Of a DNA stretch of 64,000 nucleotides, positions 53,425 through 63,116 are shown in pieces. Within the stretch, counting starts at the first letter, position 1. The number at the start of each line of letters is the position of its first letter. The notes under the pieces were generated by a model that was given only the letters and a program-made list of their open reading frames with translations, ran no database searches and was not told where the DNA came from. This stretch comes from Variibacter sp. (lineage in GTDB: Bacteria; Pseudomonadota; Alphaproteobacteria; Rhizobiales; Xanthobacteraceae). The position numbers and the translations under genes were made by a program. Location: positions 1 to 64,000 of the forward strand of contig JADGHE010000004.1 in the NCBI GenBank assembly GCA_019689555.1, read 5' to 3'.

Positions 53425-54789
53425 TCACCCGACGCCGAGCGCCTTCAGCTTGCGGTGCAGCGCCGAGCGCTCCATGCCGACGAACTCGGCGGTGCGCGAG
53501 ATGTTGCCGCCGAAGCGGCTGATCTGCGCCACGAGATATTCGCGCTCGAACACCTCGCGTGCCTCGCGCAGCGGCAGCCCCATGAGGTGCTCGCCCCCGT
53601 TGCCGTTGGGCATGCTCGGCACCATGGAGCCGACATCCTGCGGCAGCATGCTCGCCGTGATGACGGCGTCCGGGTCGCCGCCGGCCAGAATCATCAGGCG
53701 TTCGACGTTGTTGCGGAGCTGGCGAACATTGCCCGGCCAGTTGTGCGACTGCAGAACCGCCATCGCGTCCTCGCCGATGCGCCGCTTGGGCAGCCCCGTC
53801 GACTGCGAAATCTGATCCATGAAGTATTCGACGAGCTCCGGAATGTCCTCGCGGCGCTCCGCGAGCGGCGGCACTCGGATCGGCACCACCGAAAGCCGGT
53901 GGTACAGGTCCTCGCGGAAGCGGCCGGCGGCGATCTCCGCCTCCAGATTGCGCGCCGTCGAGGAGATGATGCGCACGTCGACGCTCACCTTCTGGCTTCC
54001 GCCGACGCGCTGGAAGGTCTGGTCGACGAGGACGCGGAGGATCTTGTTCTGCGTCTCCCGCGGCATGTCGGCAATTTCGTCGATGAACAGGGTGCCGCCG
54101 TGCGCCTCCTCCAGCGCGCCGACCTTACGGTTTTCCGAGCCGTTCGGCTGCTCGACCCCGAACAGCTCCACCTCCATGCGCTCCGGCGTGATCGCGGCCG
54201 CGTTGATGACCACGAAGGGGCCGTTCGCCCGCTCGGAGAGGCTGTGAATGGTGCGGGCCGTCAGTTCCTTGCCGGCGCCCGAGGGCCCGACGATCATGAT
54301 CCGGCTGTTGGTCGGCGCCACCTTCTCGATCACCTGCCGGAGCTGGTTCATGACCGGCGAGCGGCCGATCATCGTGGTCGGCGCGAGCTGCTTGAGCGCC
54401 TTCACCTCGCGCCGCAGCTGCGAGGTCTCGAGCGCCCGCGCCGCGACGAGCACCAGCCGGTCGGCCTTGAACGGCTTCTCGATGAAGTCGTAGGCGCCGC
54501 GCTTGATGGCGGAGACGGCGGTCTCGATGTTGCCGTGCCCCGAGATCATCACGACGGGGAGCTCCGGATGCCGCTCCTTGATGGCGTCGAGCACCTGCAG
54601 CCCGTCGAGCCGGCTCCCCTGCAGCCAGATGTCGAGGAAGACGAGGTGCGGCCGCCGCGCCGCGACCGCCGCCAGCGCCTCGTCGCTGTTGGCGGCGACG
54701 CGAGGGCTGTAGCCCTCGTCCTCCAGTATTCCCGAGACGAGATCGCGAATATCGGCTTCGTCGTCGACGACAAGAATATCGGGCCCCAT
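53425..54789 (-). CDS. ntrX: Two-component response regulator NtrX
   Basis: Response regulator partner of NtrY. Receiver domain at residues 1-120 with the phospho-acceptor Asp in LVFLDIWLQG. The AAA+ domain has GPSGAGKELTAR (Walker A) and GTLFIDEIADMP (Walker B), and a Fis-type helix-turn-helix ends in LHRKLKALGVG. The sigma-54 contact loop GAFTGA is absent: the segment between ELFG and GALEEAHGG reads VEQPNGSENRKV. It is therefore unlikely to activate sigma-54 promoters directly, as reported for NtrX of Brucella and relatives. ntrY lies six bases upstream. Confidence 0.95.
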   Translation of the reverse strand: MGPDILVVDDEADIRDLVSGILEDEGYSPRVAANSDEALAAVAARRPHLVFLDIWLQGSRLDGLQVLDAIKERHPELPVVMISGHGNIETAVSAIKRGAYDFIEKPFKADRLVLVAARALETSQLRREVKALKQLAPTTMIGRSPVMNQLRQVIEKVAPTNSRIMIVGPSGAGKELTARTIHSLSERANGPFVVINAAAITPERMEVELFGVEQPNGSENRKVGALEEAHGGTLFIDEIADMPRETQNKILRVLVDQTFQRVGGSQKVSVDVRIISSTARNLEAEIAAGRFREDLYHRLSVVPIRVPPLAERREDIPELVEYFMDQISQSTGLPKRRIGEDAMAVLQSHNWPGNVRQLRNNVERLMILAGGDPDAVITASMLPQDVGSMVPSMPNGNGGEHLMGLPLREAREVFEREYLVAQISRFGGNISRTAEFVGMERSALHRKLKALGVG

Positions 54790-54795
54790 AATGCT

Positions 54796-57048
54796 TCAAG
54801 TCCCAACGTTTTGTTCGGCGGCGCCCTCCGTGGGCTCGCCGGTTCGCGCGGCGTTGGCGGAAAACCGCAGCCGCATCCATGCCCCCCGCCCGCCCGACGC
54901 CACCGCCGGGGCGTCGTTGAGCTCGATTCGTCCTCCGTGTTCGTCCAAGATCCGTTCGACGATGGCGAGACCGAGGCCGGTGCCCTTCTCCCGCGTCGTC
55001 ACATAGGGCTCGAGCAGCCGGCTCCGGTTCTCCTTCGGCAGACCGATGCCGTTGTCGATCACATCGATGACGATCTCGTCGTCCACGCGCGCCGCCTTCA
55101 CCTCGATCCGCCCCTTGCCGAGTTCGGCCGGCGGGACGGCGGCGATCGCCTCCGTGGCGTTCTTGACGATGTTGGTGAGCGCCTGCGAGATCAGCCGGCG
55201 GTCGAAGCGGGCCGCCATCGGGTCCTCCGCGAGATCGACGACGAAGTCGATCTCCGGGTGCGCGACCTGAATGAGGAACACGACCTGGCGGACGGTGTCG
55301 GCCACGTCCTCGCTCTCGATCACCGGTTTCGGCATGCGCGCGAAGCGCGAGAACTCGTCCACCATCCGCTTGATGTCGTCCACCTGGCGGATGATCGTGT
55401 CCGTGCACTGCTCGAACACGCTGCGATCGTCGGTGAGCACCTTGCCGTATTTGCGCTTCAGCCGCTCGGCCGAGAGCTGGATCGGCGTCAGCGGGTTCTT
55501 GATCTCGTGGGCGATGCGGCGGGCGATGTCGGCCCAGGCGCTGCTGCGCTGGGCGGCGACCAGCTCGGTGATGTCGTCGAGCGTGATGACGTAGCCGTGC
55601 TCGGACTCGGGCGCCTGCTCGGTGGTCACGCGGACCGAGAGATTGCGCTCGCGGCCCGCGCGGTTGATGGTGACCTGCCCCTGCACGAGGCGCTGGTTGC
55701 CCGCGCGCGCCGTCTCGAGGAGCGGCGCAAGCTCCGGCACGACCTCGGCGACCGGCCGCCCGAGAACGTCGGCCTCGGCGTGCCCGATCAGCTTCTCGGC
55801 GGAGCGGTTGAGGATGCTGACGCGCCCCTCCGCGTCGACGCCGATGACGCCGGCGCTCGCGCCCGCGAGCACGGCCTCGGTGAAACGGCGGCGCCGGTCG
55901 ATCAGGTCGCGCGCGCGCAGAAGATCGTCACGCTGGGTGCGCAGCTCCTGCGTCATCTTGTTGAAGGTCTCGCCGAGGCGCGCGAGATCCCCCTCGCGCC
56001 GGCGTACCGGCACCTGGACGTGCAGGTTCCCGGTCGAGACGAGGTTCGCCGCGCCGATGAGCCGGCGAATGGGTGCGACCAGCGCATTGGCGAAATTCAG
56101 CCCGATCCACACCGCAGACAAGAGCACGATGAGTGCGATCACCGTGTACATCAGCGCGAACGCGACCTGCACGCCCGTGCGGCGCGCTTCGAGGTTCGCA
56201 TATTCGGCGACGCTCGCCTGCGTCTCGCGCAGCTGCTCCAGCACGCGCGGCACCAGGGGGCGGGAGACGTAGAGGTAGTAGTCGTCGAAATTGTTGAGCT
56301 TGATGACGGCCGCCACCTCGTCCGTGTCCGGCACCAGCGCGATGCGGGGGGCGGCCGGGGTGATCTGCTCCAGGGTCTCGGGGGGCGGCAGCGAGTACTC
56401 CTTGTCGGGCTTGACGCCGAACTGCTCGATCCGATGGCGGTTCTTGTCGATGATCATCGCCGTCGGCAGCCCGCGGACGGAAGCCTGCGCGGAGAGGAAC
56501 TGGCGGAACCGCTCGCGGTCCTGGTCGAACAGCGGCTTGGCGCGCGAAACGTCGAAGGCCATGGCGACGATGTCGCCGCGGATCATCTCGGCGTGCTCGC
56601 GCACATAGGCCTCGGCGACGCTCAGCGAGTTCGCGATCACCGCCCGTGTGCGGGTCGAGAACCAGCGGTCGAGCCCGCGATCGAGCGTGATGCTCGCCAC
56701 GACGGCGACGAGCACGGCCGGAACCACCGCGATCACCGAGAACAGGCCGACGATGCGCACATGCAGCCGCGCGCCGGCGCGTCCGGCCCGGCGCGCCTCG
56801 ACGATCTTCCACAGCTCCCACCCGATGATCGACACGAGCACGATCACGGCGAGCGCGTTCGCGAGCAGCAGCGTGACGACCACTTCGTGGGTCGGCAGGA
56901 TGGGCGTGAGCCCGGTGAGGACGAGGAAGGTCACCAGCGCCGAGATCAGCGCGAGCCCGATCGCGACCGGACCGAGAAGGCGGGTTCCGAGTCGGGGCGG
57001 AGCGGCTCCTCCGCGGTCTGCCGTGGCGACGTCTTCCAGCGTGGTCAC
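54796..57048 (-). CDS. ntrY: Sensor histidine kinase NtrY
   Basis: A 750-residue membrane-bound kinase. Hydrophobic segments lie near residues 28-50, 55-80, 95-120 and about 295-320, flanking a periplasmic sensing region. HAMP follows (LIGAANLVSTGNLHVQVPV), then a PAS domain (GVDAEGRVSILNRSAEKLIG), the phospho-accepting His in [15 protein letters not shown], and a HATPase domain with VKNATEAI and GIGLPKENR. It phosphorylates NtrX in control of nitrogen, redox and envelope genes in alphaproteobacteria. Confidence 0.95.
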   Translation of the reverse strand: MTTLEDVATADRGGAAPPRLGTRLLGPVAIGLALISALVTFLVLTGLTPILPTHEVVVTLLLANALAVIVLVSIIGWELWKIVEARRAGRAGARLHVRIVGLFSVIAVVPAVLVAVVASITLDRGLDRWFSTRTRAVIANSLSVAEAYVREHAEMIRGDIVAMAFDVSRAKPLFDQDRERFRQFLSAQASVRGLPTAMIIDKNRHRIEQFGVKPDKEYSLPPPETLEQITPAAPRIALVPDTDEVAAVIKLNNFDDYYLYVSRPLVPRVLEQLRETQASVAEYANLEARRTGVQVAFALMYTVIALIVLLSAVWIGLNFANALVAPIRRLIGAANLVSTGNLHVQVPVRRREGDLARLGETFNKMTQELRTQRDDLLRARDLIDRRRRFTEAVLAGASAGVIGVDAEGRVSILNRSAEKLIGHAEADVLGRPVAEVVPELAPLLETARAGNQRLVQGQVTINRAGRERNLSVRVTTEQAPESEHGYVITLDDITELVAAQRSSAWADIARRIAHEIKNPLTPIQLSAERLKRKYGKVLTDDRSVFEQCTDTIIRQVDDIKRMVDEFSRFARMPKPVIESEDVADTVRQVVFLIQVAHPEIDFVVDLAEDPMAARFDRRLISQALTNIVKNATEAIAAVPPAELGKGRIEVKAARVDDEIVIDVIDNGIGLPKENRSRLLEPYVTTREKGTGLGLAIVERILDEHGGRIELNDAPAVASGGRGAWMRLRFSANAARTGEPTEGAAEQNVGT

Positions 57049-57180
57049 AGGCGGCCTGGTGGTTTGAGACTCGGGGCGATCCGGTCACGCGGCGGAATCA
57101 CCGCGCTGAGGCATTTCTACAACAATGTTGCGGAATTGCGACGATTCCGCGGCGCGCCGTCCCGGGATCGCCCGCCGTCC

Positions 57181-58620
57181 TCAGCCGCCCCCGCGAAACA
57201 CCTGGATGTCGAGGTCGCGGATCTTCTTGCGCAGCGTGTTGCGGTTGACGCCGAGCAGATCGGCGGCGCGGATCTGGTTGCCGCGGGTCGCCGCCAGGGC
57301 GGCGGAGAGCAGCGGCTGCTCCACCTCTCGCAGGATCCGGTGATAGAGGCCGGGCGGGGGCAGCCGGCCCTGGAAGCCGGCGAAATAGCGGGCGAGGTGC
57401 CGCTCGACGGCGGCGGTGAGGCTCTCCTCCGGCTCCGGGCTGGCGGCGGGCGTCGGCACGGGCTGGTTGAGCTCGGCGTCGATCGCGGCCGCCGTGATGA
57501 CCTCGTGGGGATAGAGCGCCGCGAGCCGGCGCGCGAGGTTTTCCAGCTCGCGCACATTGCCGGGCCAGCGGTAGCGCTTGAGGCGTTCGAGGGCCTCGGG
57601 ATCGATTCGCTTGGGCGGCAGCCCCTCCCGCTCCGCCTGCGCGAGGAAGTGGCGCATGAGGTCCGGCACGTCCTCGCTGCGCTCACGCAGGGGCGGCAGG
57701 CGCAGCGGCACGACGTTGAGGCGGAAGAACAGATCCTCGCGAAAGAGGCCCTGCTGGATCAGCAGCCGGAGGTCCTTGTTGGTCGCGGCGATGATCCGCA
57801 CATTGGCCTTGATCGGCGTGCGGCCGCCGACGGTGGTGTATTCGCCCTGCTGCAGGACCCGCAGCAGCCGCGTCTGCGCCTCCATCGGCATGTCGCCGAT
57901 CTCGTCGAGGAAGAGCGTGCCCCCTTCCGCCTGCTCGAAGCGGCCGGCGCTGCGCGAGGTGGCCCCCGTGAACGCGCCCTTCTCGTGGCCGAACAGCTCG
58001 GACTCGATGAGGTCGCGCGGGATCGCCGCCATGTTGATGGCGACGAAGGGGCCGGCGCGGCGCTTGCCGTAGTCGTGCAGCGCGCGTGCCACGAGCTCCT
58101 TGCCGGTGCCGGACTCGCCGGAGATCATCACGGTCAGGTCCGTCTGCATGAGTTTCGCCAGCACGCGGTAGATTTCCTGCATGGCGGGCGAACGGCCGAC
58201 GAGGGGGATGGATTCCATCTCCTCCGGCTTGGGGGCCGGGCGCGGGCGCTCGCGCGGCTCGGAGAGGGCGCGGCCGACGATGGCGATGAGTTCCTTGAGG
58301 TCGAACGGCTTCGGCAGGTACTCGTAGGCGCCGCGCTCGGACGCCCGGATCGCCGTCATGAAGGTGTTCTGCGCGCTCATGACGACGACGGGAAGCTCCG
58401 GTCGAATCTTCTTGATGCGCGGCAGAAGGTCGAAGGCGTTCTCGTCGGGCATCACGACGTCGGTGATGACGAGATCGCCCTCGCCCTGGCTGATCCAGCG
58501 CCAGAGCGTCGCGGCGTTTCCGGTCGAGCGGACCTCGTAGCCCGCCCGCGACAGCGCCTGATTGAGCACGGTGCGGATTGCGGTGTCGTCGTCGGCCACC
58601 AGTATGCTCGCCGCTGGCAT
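57181..58620 (-). CDS. ntrC: Nitrogen regulation protein NtrC (NR(I))
   Basis: Sigma-54-dependent activator of nitrogen-limitation genes. Receiver domain with Asp in [18 protein letters not shown]+ domain with [12 protein letters not shown], the sigma-54 contact loop GAFTGA in [14 protein letters not shown], and [13 protein letters not shown]-terminal Fis-type helix-turn-helix ending [17 protein letters not shown]. 479 residues, standard. ntrB lies twelve bases upstream, and ntrY starts 132 bases downstream, the gap showing no gene. Confidence 0.97.
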   Translation of the reverse strand: MPAASILVADDDTAIRTVLNQALSRAGYEVRSTGNAATLWRWISQGEGDLVITDVVMPDENAFDLLPRIKKIRPELPVVVMSAQNTFMTAIRASERGAYEYLPKPFDLKELIAIVGRALSEPRERPRPAPKPEEMESIPLVGRSPAMQEIYRVLAKLMQTDLTVMISGESGTGKELVARALHDYGKRRAGPFVAINMAAIPRDLIESELFGHEKGAFTGATSRSAGRFEQAEGGTLFLDEIGDMPMEAQTRLLRVLQQGEYTTVGGRTPIKANVRIIAATNKDLRLLIQQGLFREDLFFRLNVVPLRLPPLRERSEDVPDLMRHFLAQAEREGLPPKRIDPEALERLKRYRWPGNVRELENLARRLAALYPHEVITAAAIDAELNQPVPTPAASPEPEESLTAAVERHLARYFAGFQGRLPPPGLYHRILREVEQPLLSAALAATRGNQIRAADLLGVNRNTLRKKIRDLDIQVFRGGG

Positions 58621-58632
58621 GACCGTCTTCTC

Positions 58633-59757
58633 CTATGGGCCGGCCGTCTCGCCGTCGCCGGCGTACATCGGCATCAGCACGCGGAACGTGGTGCGGCGCG
58701 GCTGGGATTCGCACTCGATGATGCCCCCGTGATCGCCGACGATCTTGGCGACCAGCGCAAGGCCGAGGCCGCTGCCGCTGGGTTTGGTCGTGACGAACGG
58801 ATCGAACAGGTGCGGCATCAGGTCCTCGGGAACGCCCGGCCCGTTGTCCTTGACGCAGAACTCGAGCGGCAGCGACACGCGCGCCTTGCTCCCGGGCAGG
58901 GAGAGGCGCACGCCGGGCCGGAAAGCGGTCGTCAACTGGATCTCGCCGTCGGGGGCGTCGCCGATCGCCTCGGCCGCGTTCTTCACCAAGTTCAGGAACA
59001 CCTGGATGAGCTGATCGCGATTGGCGTAGACCGGCGGCAGCGACGGGTCGTACTCCTCGACGAAGGCGATGTGCCGCGCAAAGCCGGTCTGAGCGAGCTT
59101 CTTCACGTGTTCGAGCACGACATGGATGTTGACCGGCTCCCGCTCGACGGGGCGGTCGTCGCCGAACACCTCCATGCGCTCGACGAGCTTCACGATGCGG
59201 TCGGCCTCGTCGCAGATGAGCCGCGTGAGGGTACGGTCCTCGTCGGCGACCGACTGCTCCAAAAGCTGCGCGGCGCCGCGGATGCCCGACAGCGGATTCT
59301 TGATCTCGTGCGCCAGCATGGCGGCGAGCGCGATGACGGACCGGGCTGCGCCGCGATGGGTGAGCTGGCGGTCCATCTTGTCCGCGCGCGTGCGCTCCTG
59401 CAGCATCACGACGACCTGGTCGGAATTTTCCGACAGCGGCGCGACATGCAGATCGACGATGCGCTCGCCGGGATTGCGCGGCGTGCCGAGATCGACCCGG
59501 TATTCGTTCACCGCCGCGCCGCGCGCCCTCACCTGCTCGATGAGGCCGAGCAGCGGGCTGCCGAACGGGACGAGGTCGCGCACGAAGTGGCGGCGCAGCA
59601 CGGGCGCCGAGGTCGCGAAGAAGGCCTCGGCCGCCGTGTTGGCCTCCAAAATGCGCCCGTCGCTCGCCACGATGAGGATCGGGTGCGGCAGCGCGTTGAT
59701 CGCGGCATCGGCAGGCGAGCGGTCGATCAGCGTATCCGTCGTCTCGGCGCGGTTCAT
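58633..59757 (-). CDS. ntrB: Nitrogen regulation histidine kinase NtrB (NR(II))
   Basis: Cytosolic kinase/phosphatase of NtrC, controlled by PII proteins. The PAS domain ([20 protein letters not shown]) precedes the His box [16 protein letters not shown], the N box [13 protein letters not shown] and G boxes [10 protein letters not shown] and GSGLGLAL. 374 residues; the ATG at 59757 overlaps the dusB stop by four bases. A longer in-frame start exists but lies in dusB. Confidence 0.96.
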   Translation of the reverse strand: MNRAETTDTLIDRSPADAAINALPHPILIVASDGRILEANTAAEAFFATSAPVLRRHFVRDLVPFGSPLLGLIEQVRARGAAVNEYRVDLGTPRNPGERIVDLHVAPLSENSDQVVVMLQERTRADKMDRQLTHRGAARSVIALAAMLAHEIKNPLSGIRGAAQLLEQSVADEDRTLTRLICDEADRIVKLVERMEVFGDDRPVEREPVNIHVVLEHVKKLAQTGFARHIAFVEEYDPSLPPVYANRDQLIQVFLNLVKNAAEAIGDAPDGEIQLTTAFRPGVRLSLPGSKARVSLPLEFCVKDNGPGVPEDLMPHLFDPFVTTKPSGSGLGLALVAKIVGDHGGIIECESQPRRTTFRVLMPMYAGDGETAGP

Positions 59758-60809
59758 GCCGCCATCCTCTGTTGGGCCGCGTCGTAGAGATCGTGGATGT
59801 GGCGGACGACGGCCGCAGGATCGTCCGCCGTCAGCAGCGCCATGCGCGTGCGGGCAAGCACGGGCTCGTCCGCCGCCGCGGCGCGGCGGGCGATGCGGTC
59901 GGCCGCGGCCTTGAGGTGCTTGCGCGCGTGGCGCAGCCCGACCGCCCGGCCGTAATGGCGAAGAATGTCGTCGTGCAGATGCAGAAGATGCACCTTCTGT
60001 GCCTCGAGGGGCGGCTCGTCCAGGACGACGCCGTCCGCGAGAAAGCGGGCGATCTGACCGGCAAGCCACGGCTGCGCCACCGTCGCGCGCCCCACCATCA
60101 CGGCGTCCGCGCCGGACTGCGCGAGCGCCTCGGCCGCGTCGGCGCAGCTCGCGATATCGCCGTTGACGACGACCGGGATGCTGACCGCCCGCTTGACGGC
60201 GCCCACCGCCGCCCAGTCGGCGCGGCCCTGGTAGAACTGGCAGCGCGTGCGGCCGTGAACGGTGATCATGCGCACGCCCGCAGCCTCGGCCCGGCGGGCG
60301 AGCTCGGGCGCATTCACCGACTGCGCGTCCCAGCCGAGCCGCATCTTCAGCGTGACGGGCACGCCGACCGCCTGCACCGTGGCCTCGATCAGCGACACGG
60401 CATGGTCGAGGTCGCGCATCAGCGCCGAGCCGGCATAGCCGTTGGTGACCCGCCGCGCCGGGCAGCCCATGTTGATGTCGATGATGTCGGCGCCGGCCGC
60501 CTCGGCGATTCGGGCCCCTTCCGCCATCCAGCGCGCTTCGCAGCCGGCGAGTTGGACGACGCGCGGCCCGGCGCCGCCGCTCTCCGCGCGCAGGCGTGCC
60601 CACGCCTCCCCGGACGCCAGCGCCTCGCTCGCGGTCATCTCGGAGACCACGAGCCCCGCTCCCAGCCGCCACACCAGGCGCCGGAACGGCGCATCGGTCA
60701 CGCCGGACATGGGCGCGAGAAGCACCGCATTGCGCAGCGGCAGGTCGCCGACCGGCGGAAGCTTTACCCGAGGGGAGACGGAGCGGTTGTCCGGACCAGC
60801 GTTGCACAT
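59754..60809 (-). CDS. dusB: tRNA-dihydrouridine synthase (NifR3/DusB)
   Basis: FMN-dependent enzyme reducing uridines in the tRNA D-loop, historically named NifR3 because it lies ahead of ntrB. It has [15 protein letters not shown], the catalytic Cys in [16 protein letters not shown] and VNGDIAS. The ATG at 60809 ([11 protein letters not shown]) is preferred, but GTG at 60836 would give a version starting [14 protein letters not shown] with a repeated MCNA, reflecting a 27-base direct repeat at the start region. 351 residues from the ATG. Translationally coupled to ntrB. Confidence 0.93.
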   Translation of the reverse strand: MCNAGPDNRSVSPRVKLPPVGDLPLRNAVLLAPMSGVTDAPFRRLVWRLGAGLVVSEMTASEALASGEAWARLRAESGGAGPRVVQLAGCEARWMAEGARIAEAAGADIIDINMGCPARRVTNGYAGSALMRDLDHAVSLIEATVQAVGVPVTLKMRLGWDAQSVNAPELARRAEAAGVRMITVHGRTRCQFYQGRADWAAVGAVKRAVSIPVVVNGDIASCADAAEALAQSGADAVMVGRATVAQPWLAGQIARFLADGVVLDEPPLEAQKVHLLHLHDDILRHYGRAVGLRHARKHLKAAADRIARRAAAADEPVLARTRMALLTADDPAAVVRHIHDLYDAAQQRMAA

Positions 60810-60879
60810 GAAATAGGCGACCGAGGCGTTGCACACACTTTAGCCATGCTGCATTGCGGTGGCAAGAGTGCAGTGCAAC
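60801..60879. promoter_or_regulatory. GTTGCAC repeats in the dusB/ispDF divergent region
   Basis: GTTGCAC occurs at 60801-60807 and 60828-60834, and its inverse GTGCAAC at 60873-60879. The spacing of 27 bases between the first two is close to 2.6 helical turns. The GCAC core recalls NtrC half-sites (TGCAC), which would make sense ahead of an ntrB-ntrC operon, but the match is weak. Confidence 0.3.
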
Positions 60880-60968
60880 ATCCTTGAGGTCCGGAATGAA
60901 CTCTGGAATTGTCGCGCACGAAAGCCCAAGACGGCTTGAAAACCCGTCCCGAGAGGTCCCCGCGCGCC

Positions 60969-62156
60969 ATGCCGCCTGCCAAGGTTGCCGCCGTCTTGGT
61001 CGCCGCGGGCCGGGGCATGCGCGCAGGCGGCGACGTGCCGAAGCAGTATCGGCAGGTGGCCGGCCGGCCGGTCCTTCGCATGGCGCTCGAGCGCCTGCTC
61101 GGTCACCCGCGGGTCGCGCTGGTGCAGCCGGTGATCCATCCCGACGACCGGCCGCTTTATGCCGACGTGACGGCGGGTCTCGCTCCGCTGCCGGCGGTTG
61201 AAGGGGGCGGAACCCGCCAGGAGTCCGTGCGCGCCGGGCTCGAGGCGCTTGCGGCGCTCAAGCCCGACATCGTGCTCGTGCACGATGCGGCGCGACCGTT
61301 CCTCTCAGGCCGGCTGATCGACCGCGCGATCGAAACCGCGGCCGCCGCCGCGGCCGCGGTGCCGGGCCTGCCAATATTCGATGCCGTCAAGACGGTCGAC
61401 GCCCAGGGGCGCGTCACCGGTTCCGTGGATCGCGCCGCGCTGCGGACGGTGCAGACGCCACAGGCCTTCGCCTTCGAGAGGCTGCTTCAAGCGCACCGCC
61501 TTGCGGAGGCCGCGGACCTCCGCGACTTCCCCGACGACGCGGCGCTCGCAGCCTGGGCCGGCCTGCCCGTCAGCGTGTTCGAGGGCGAGCCGGAGAACGT
61601 GAAGTTGACGACAGAGGAAGATTTCAAGCGCGCCGAGAGGACAGCTCTCCTGCGCCACACGGACACGCGCACCGGCACCGGATTCGACGTGCACGCCTTC
61701 GGCGAAGGCGGCGACCACGTGATGCTCGGCGGCGTGCGGATCCCGCACGACCGCACGCTCAAGGGCCATTCGGACGCGGACGTGGTGCTGCACGCGCTCA
61801 CCGACGCCGTGCTCGGCGCGGTCGCCGAAGGCGACATCGGCGAGCACTTCCCGCCGAGCGATGCGCGCTGGCGCGGCGCCGCCTCCGATCAGTTCCTGGC
61901 CTTCGCGGTGGCGCGCGTGCGGGCGCGGGGCGGCGTCATCGCCCTGCTCGACGTCACCCTCCTGTGCGAGGCGCCGCGGATCGGTCCGCACCGGGAGGCC
62001 ATGCGCGCCCGCATCGCCGAGATCGCCCAGATCCCGGTGTCGCGGGTGGCCGTCAAGGCGACGACCACGGAACGCCTCGGCTTCCTCGGGCGCGGCGAAG
62101 GCATTGCGGCGTTGGCGACAGCGACCATACGCCTCCCGGAGGGTAGCGATGATTGA
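60969..62156 (+). CDS. ispDF: Bifunctional IspD/IspF enzyme of the MEP isoprenoid pathway
   Basis: Fusion of 2-C-methyl-D-erythritol 4-phosphate cytidylyltransferase (residues 1-230) and 2-C-methyl-D-erythritol 2,4-cyclodiphosphate synthase (about 235-395). The first half shows [13 protein letters not shown] with PKQYRQVAG and the cytidylyl-binding VHDAARPF. The second half shows [23 protein letters not shown] and [11 protein letters not shown], with the metal-binding Asp and His. Fusion of ispD and ispF is typical of alphaproteobacteria. Start [10 protein letters not shown] at 60969. cinA overlaps its end. Confidence 0.95.
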   Translation: MPPAKVAAVLVAAGRGMRAGGDVPKQYRQVAGRPVLRMALERLLGHPRVALVQPVIHPDDRPLYADVTAGLAPLPAVEGGGTRQESVRAGLEALAALKPDIVLVHDAARPFLSGRLIDRAIETAAAAAAAVPGLPIFDAVKTVDAQGRVTGSVDRAALRTVQTPQAFAFERLLQAHRLAEAADLRDFPDDAALAAWAGLPVSVFEGEPENVKLTTEEDFKRAERTALLRHTDTRTGTGFDVHAFGEGGDHVMLGGVRIPHDRTLKGHSDADVVLHALTDAVLGAVAEGDIGEHFPPSDARWRGAASDQFLAFAVARVRARGGVIALLDVTLLCEAPRIGPHREAMRARIAEIAQIPVSRVAVKATTTERLGFLGRGEGIAALATATIRLPEGSDD

Positions 62157-62652
62157 GGATCAACTGCGCGCGCGAGCGCATGCCGTGCTCGACGCCTGCC
62201 GCGCGCGCAAGCTGATGGTGGCGGCGGCCGAATCCTGCACGGGAGGGCTCGTCGCCGCCTGTCTCACCGACATCGCCGGCTCGTCCGACGTCTTCGATCG
62301 CGGTTTCGTCACCTACTCCAATGCGGCCAAGCGCGAGATGCTGGGCGTGCCCGCCGAGGTGCTCGACCAGCACGGCGCGGTGAGCAGCGCCACCGCGCAG
62401 GCGATGGCACAGGGCGCGCTCGACCGCTCGCGCGCGCACATCGCCGTCGCGATCACCGGAATCGCCGGGCCGAGCGGCGGCAGCATGGAGAAGCCGGTGG
62501 GGCTCGTTCATTTCGCGGCCGCCTCGCTCAATGGGCGAACGCTGCACCGCGAGCGCCGCTACGGGCCGATCGGCCGCGCCGGCGTGCGCCAGCATTCGGC
62601 GCTCGAGGCGCTGGAGATGATGCTCGAACTCGCCCTCGACTATCCGCGCTGA
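62149..62652 (+). CDS. CinA-family nicotinamide-nucleotide amidohydrolase
   Basis: A 167-residue single-domain protein equivalent to the C-terminal half of CinA, known as PncC: deamidates nicotinamide mononucleotide in the NAD recycling pathway. Motifs are [20 protein letters not shown] with the catalytic Ser, and [17 protein letters not shown]. The ATG overlaps the ispDF stop by eight bases (ATGATTGA). Its 3' end overlaps ratA by 13 bases. Confidence 0.93.
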   Translation: MIEDQLRARAHAVLDACRARKLMVAAAESCTGGLVAACLTDIAGSSDVFDRGFVTYSNAAKREMLGVPAEVLDQHGAVSSATAQAMAQGALDRSRAHIAVAITGIAGPSGGSMEKPVGLVHFAAASLNGRTLHRERRYGPIGRAGVRQHSALEALEMMLELALDYPR

Positions 62653-63110
62653 GCGCGCGGACCGGCATAGAGTTCGTCCGCCCGCCGCTCGAAGGCCGCC
62701 GCAAAGCGGCGGAAGGCCGTGTCGAAGACCGTGCCCATGACGAAGCTGAGCGCGCGGCTTCGGAACTCGTAGGCGATGAAGAACTCGACCTCGCACTCGT
62801 TCGCCGAAAGCGCGTGGAAACGCCAGCGGTTGTCGAGATGGCTGAAGGGGCCGTTGAGGTATTCGACGAAAATGAGCAGGCGCGGCCGGTCGAGCGTCAC
62901 CTGGCTCGTGAACGTCTCCCGCAGCAGCTTGTAGGCCACGGTCATGTCGGCCGTGAGCACCTCGACCCCCTCCCCGCTGGCGGCGCGCCGGCGCACTTTC
63001 AGGGATTCGCACAGGGGCAGGAATTCCGGGTAGCGTTCGACGTCGGCCACGAGGTCGAACATTTCGGACGCGGCGTGGCGCACCCGGCGGGTCGTTTGGA
63101 ATAGGGGCAT
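62640..63110 (-). CDS. RatA/COQ10-type START-domain protein
   Basis: A 156-residue lipid-binding fold protein. The family landmarks are FDLVADVERYPEFLPLCES near the N-terminus and FIAYEFRSRALSFVMGTVFD near the end. Relatives are yeast Coq10, which handles ubiquinone in the respiratory chain, and E. coli RatA, reported to block 70S assembly. In alphaproteobacteria a Coq10-like role is more probable. lipA ends six bases upstream, so both are on one transcript. Confidence 0.88.
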   Translation of the reverse strand: MPLFQTTRRVRHAASEMFDLVADVERYPEFLPLCESLKVRRRAASGEGVEVLTADMTVAYKLLRETFTSQVTLDRPRLLIFVEYLNGPFSHLDNRWRFHALSANECEVEFFIAYEFRSRALSFVMGTVFDTAFRRFAAAFERRADELYAGPRAQRG

Positions 63111-63116
63111 CGATCG

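Noticed and set aside
53404-59787. A plus-strand open frame of more than 2,100 codons opposite ntrX, ntrY, ntrC and ntrB
   Set aside because: All four genes share one codon phase, and this frame is their exact complement. It stays open because the genes almost never use TTA, CTA or TCA codons. The translation is low-complexity Arg/Ala/Asp/His sequence without family features.
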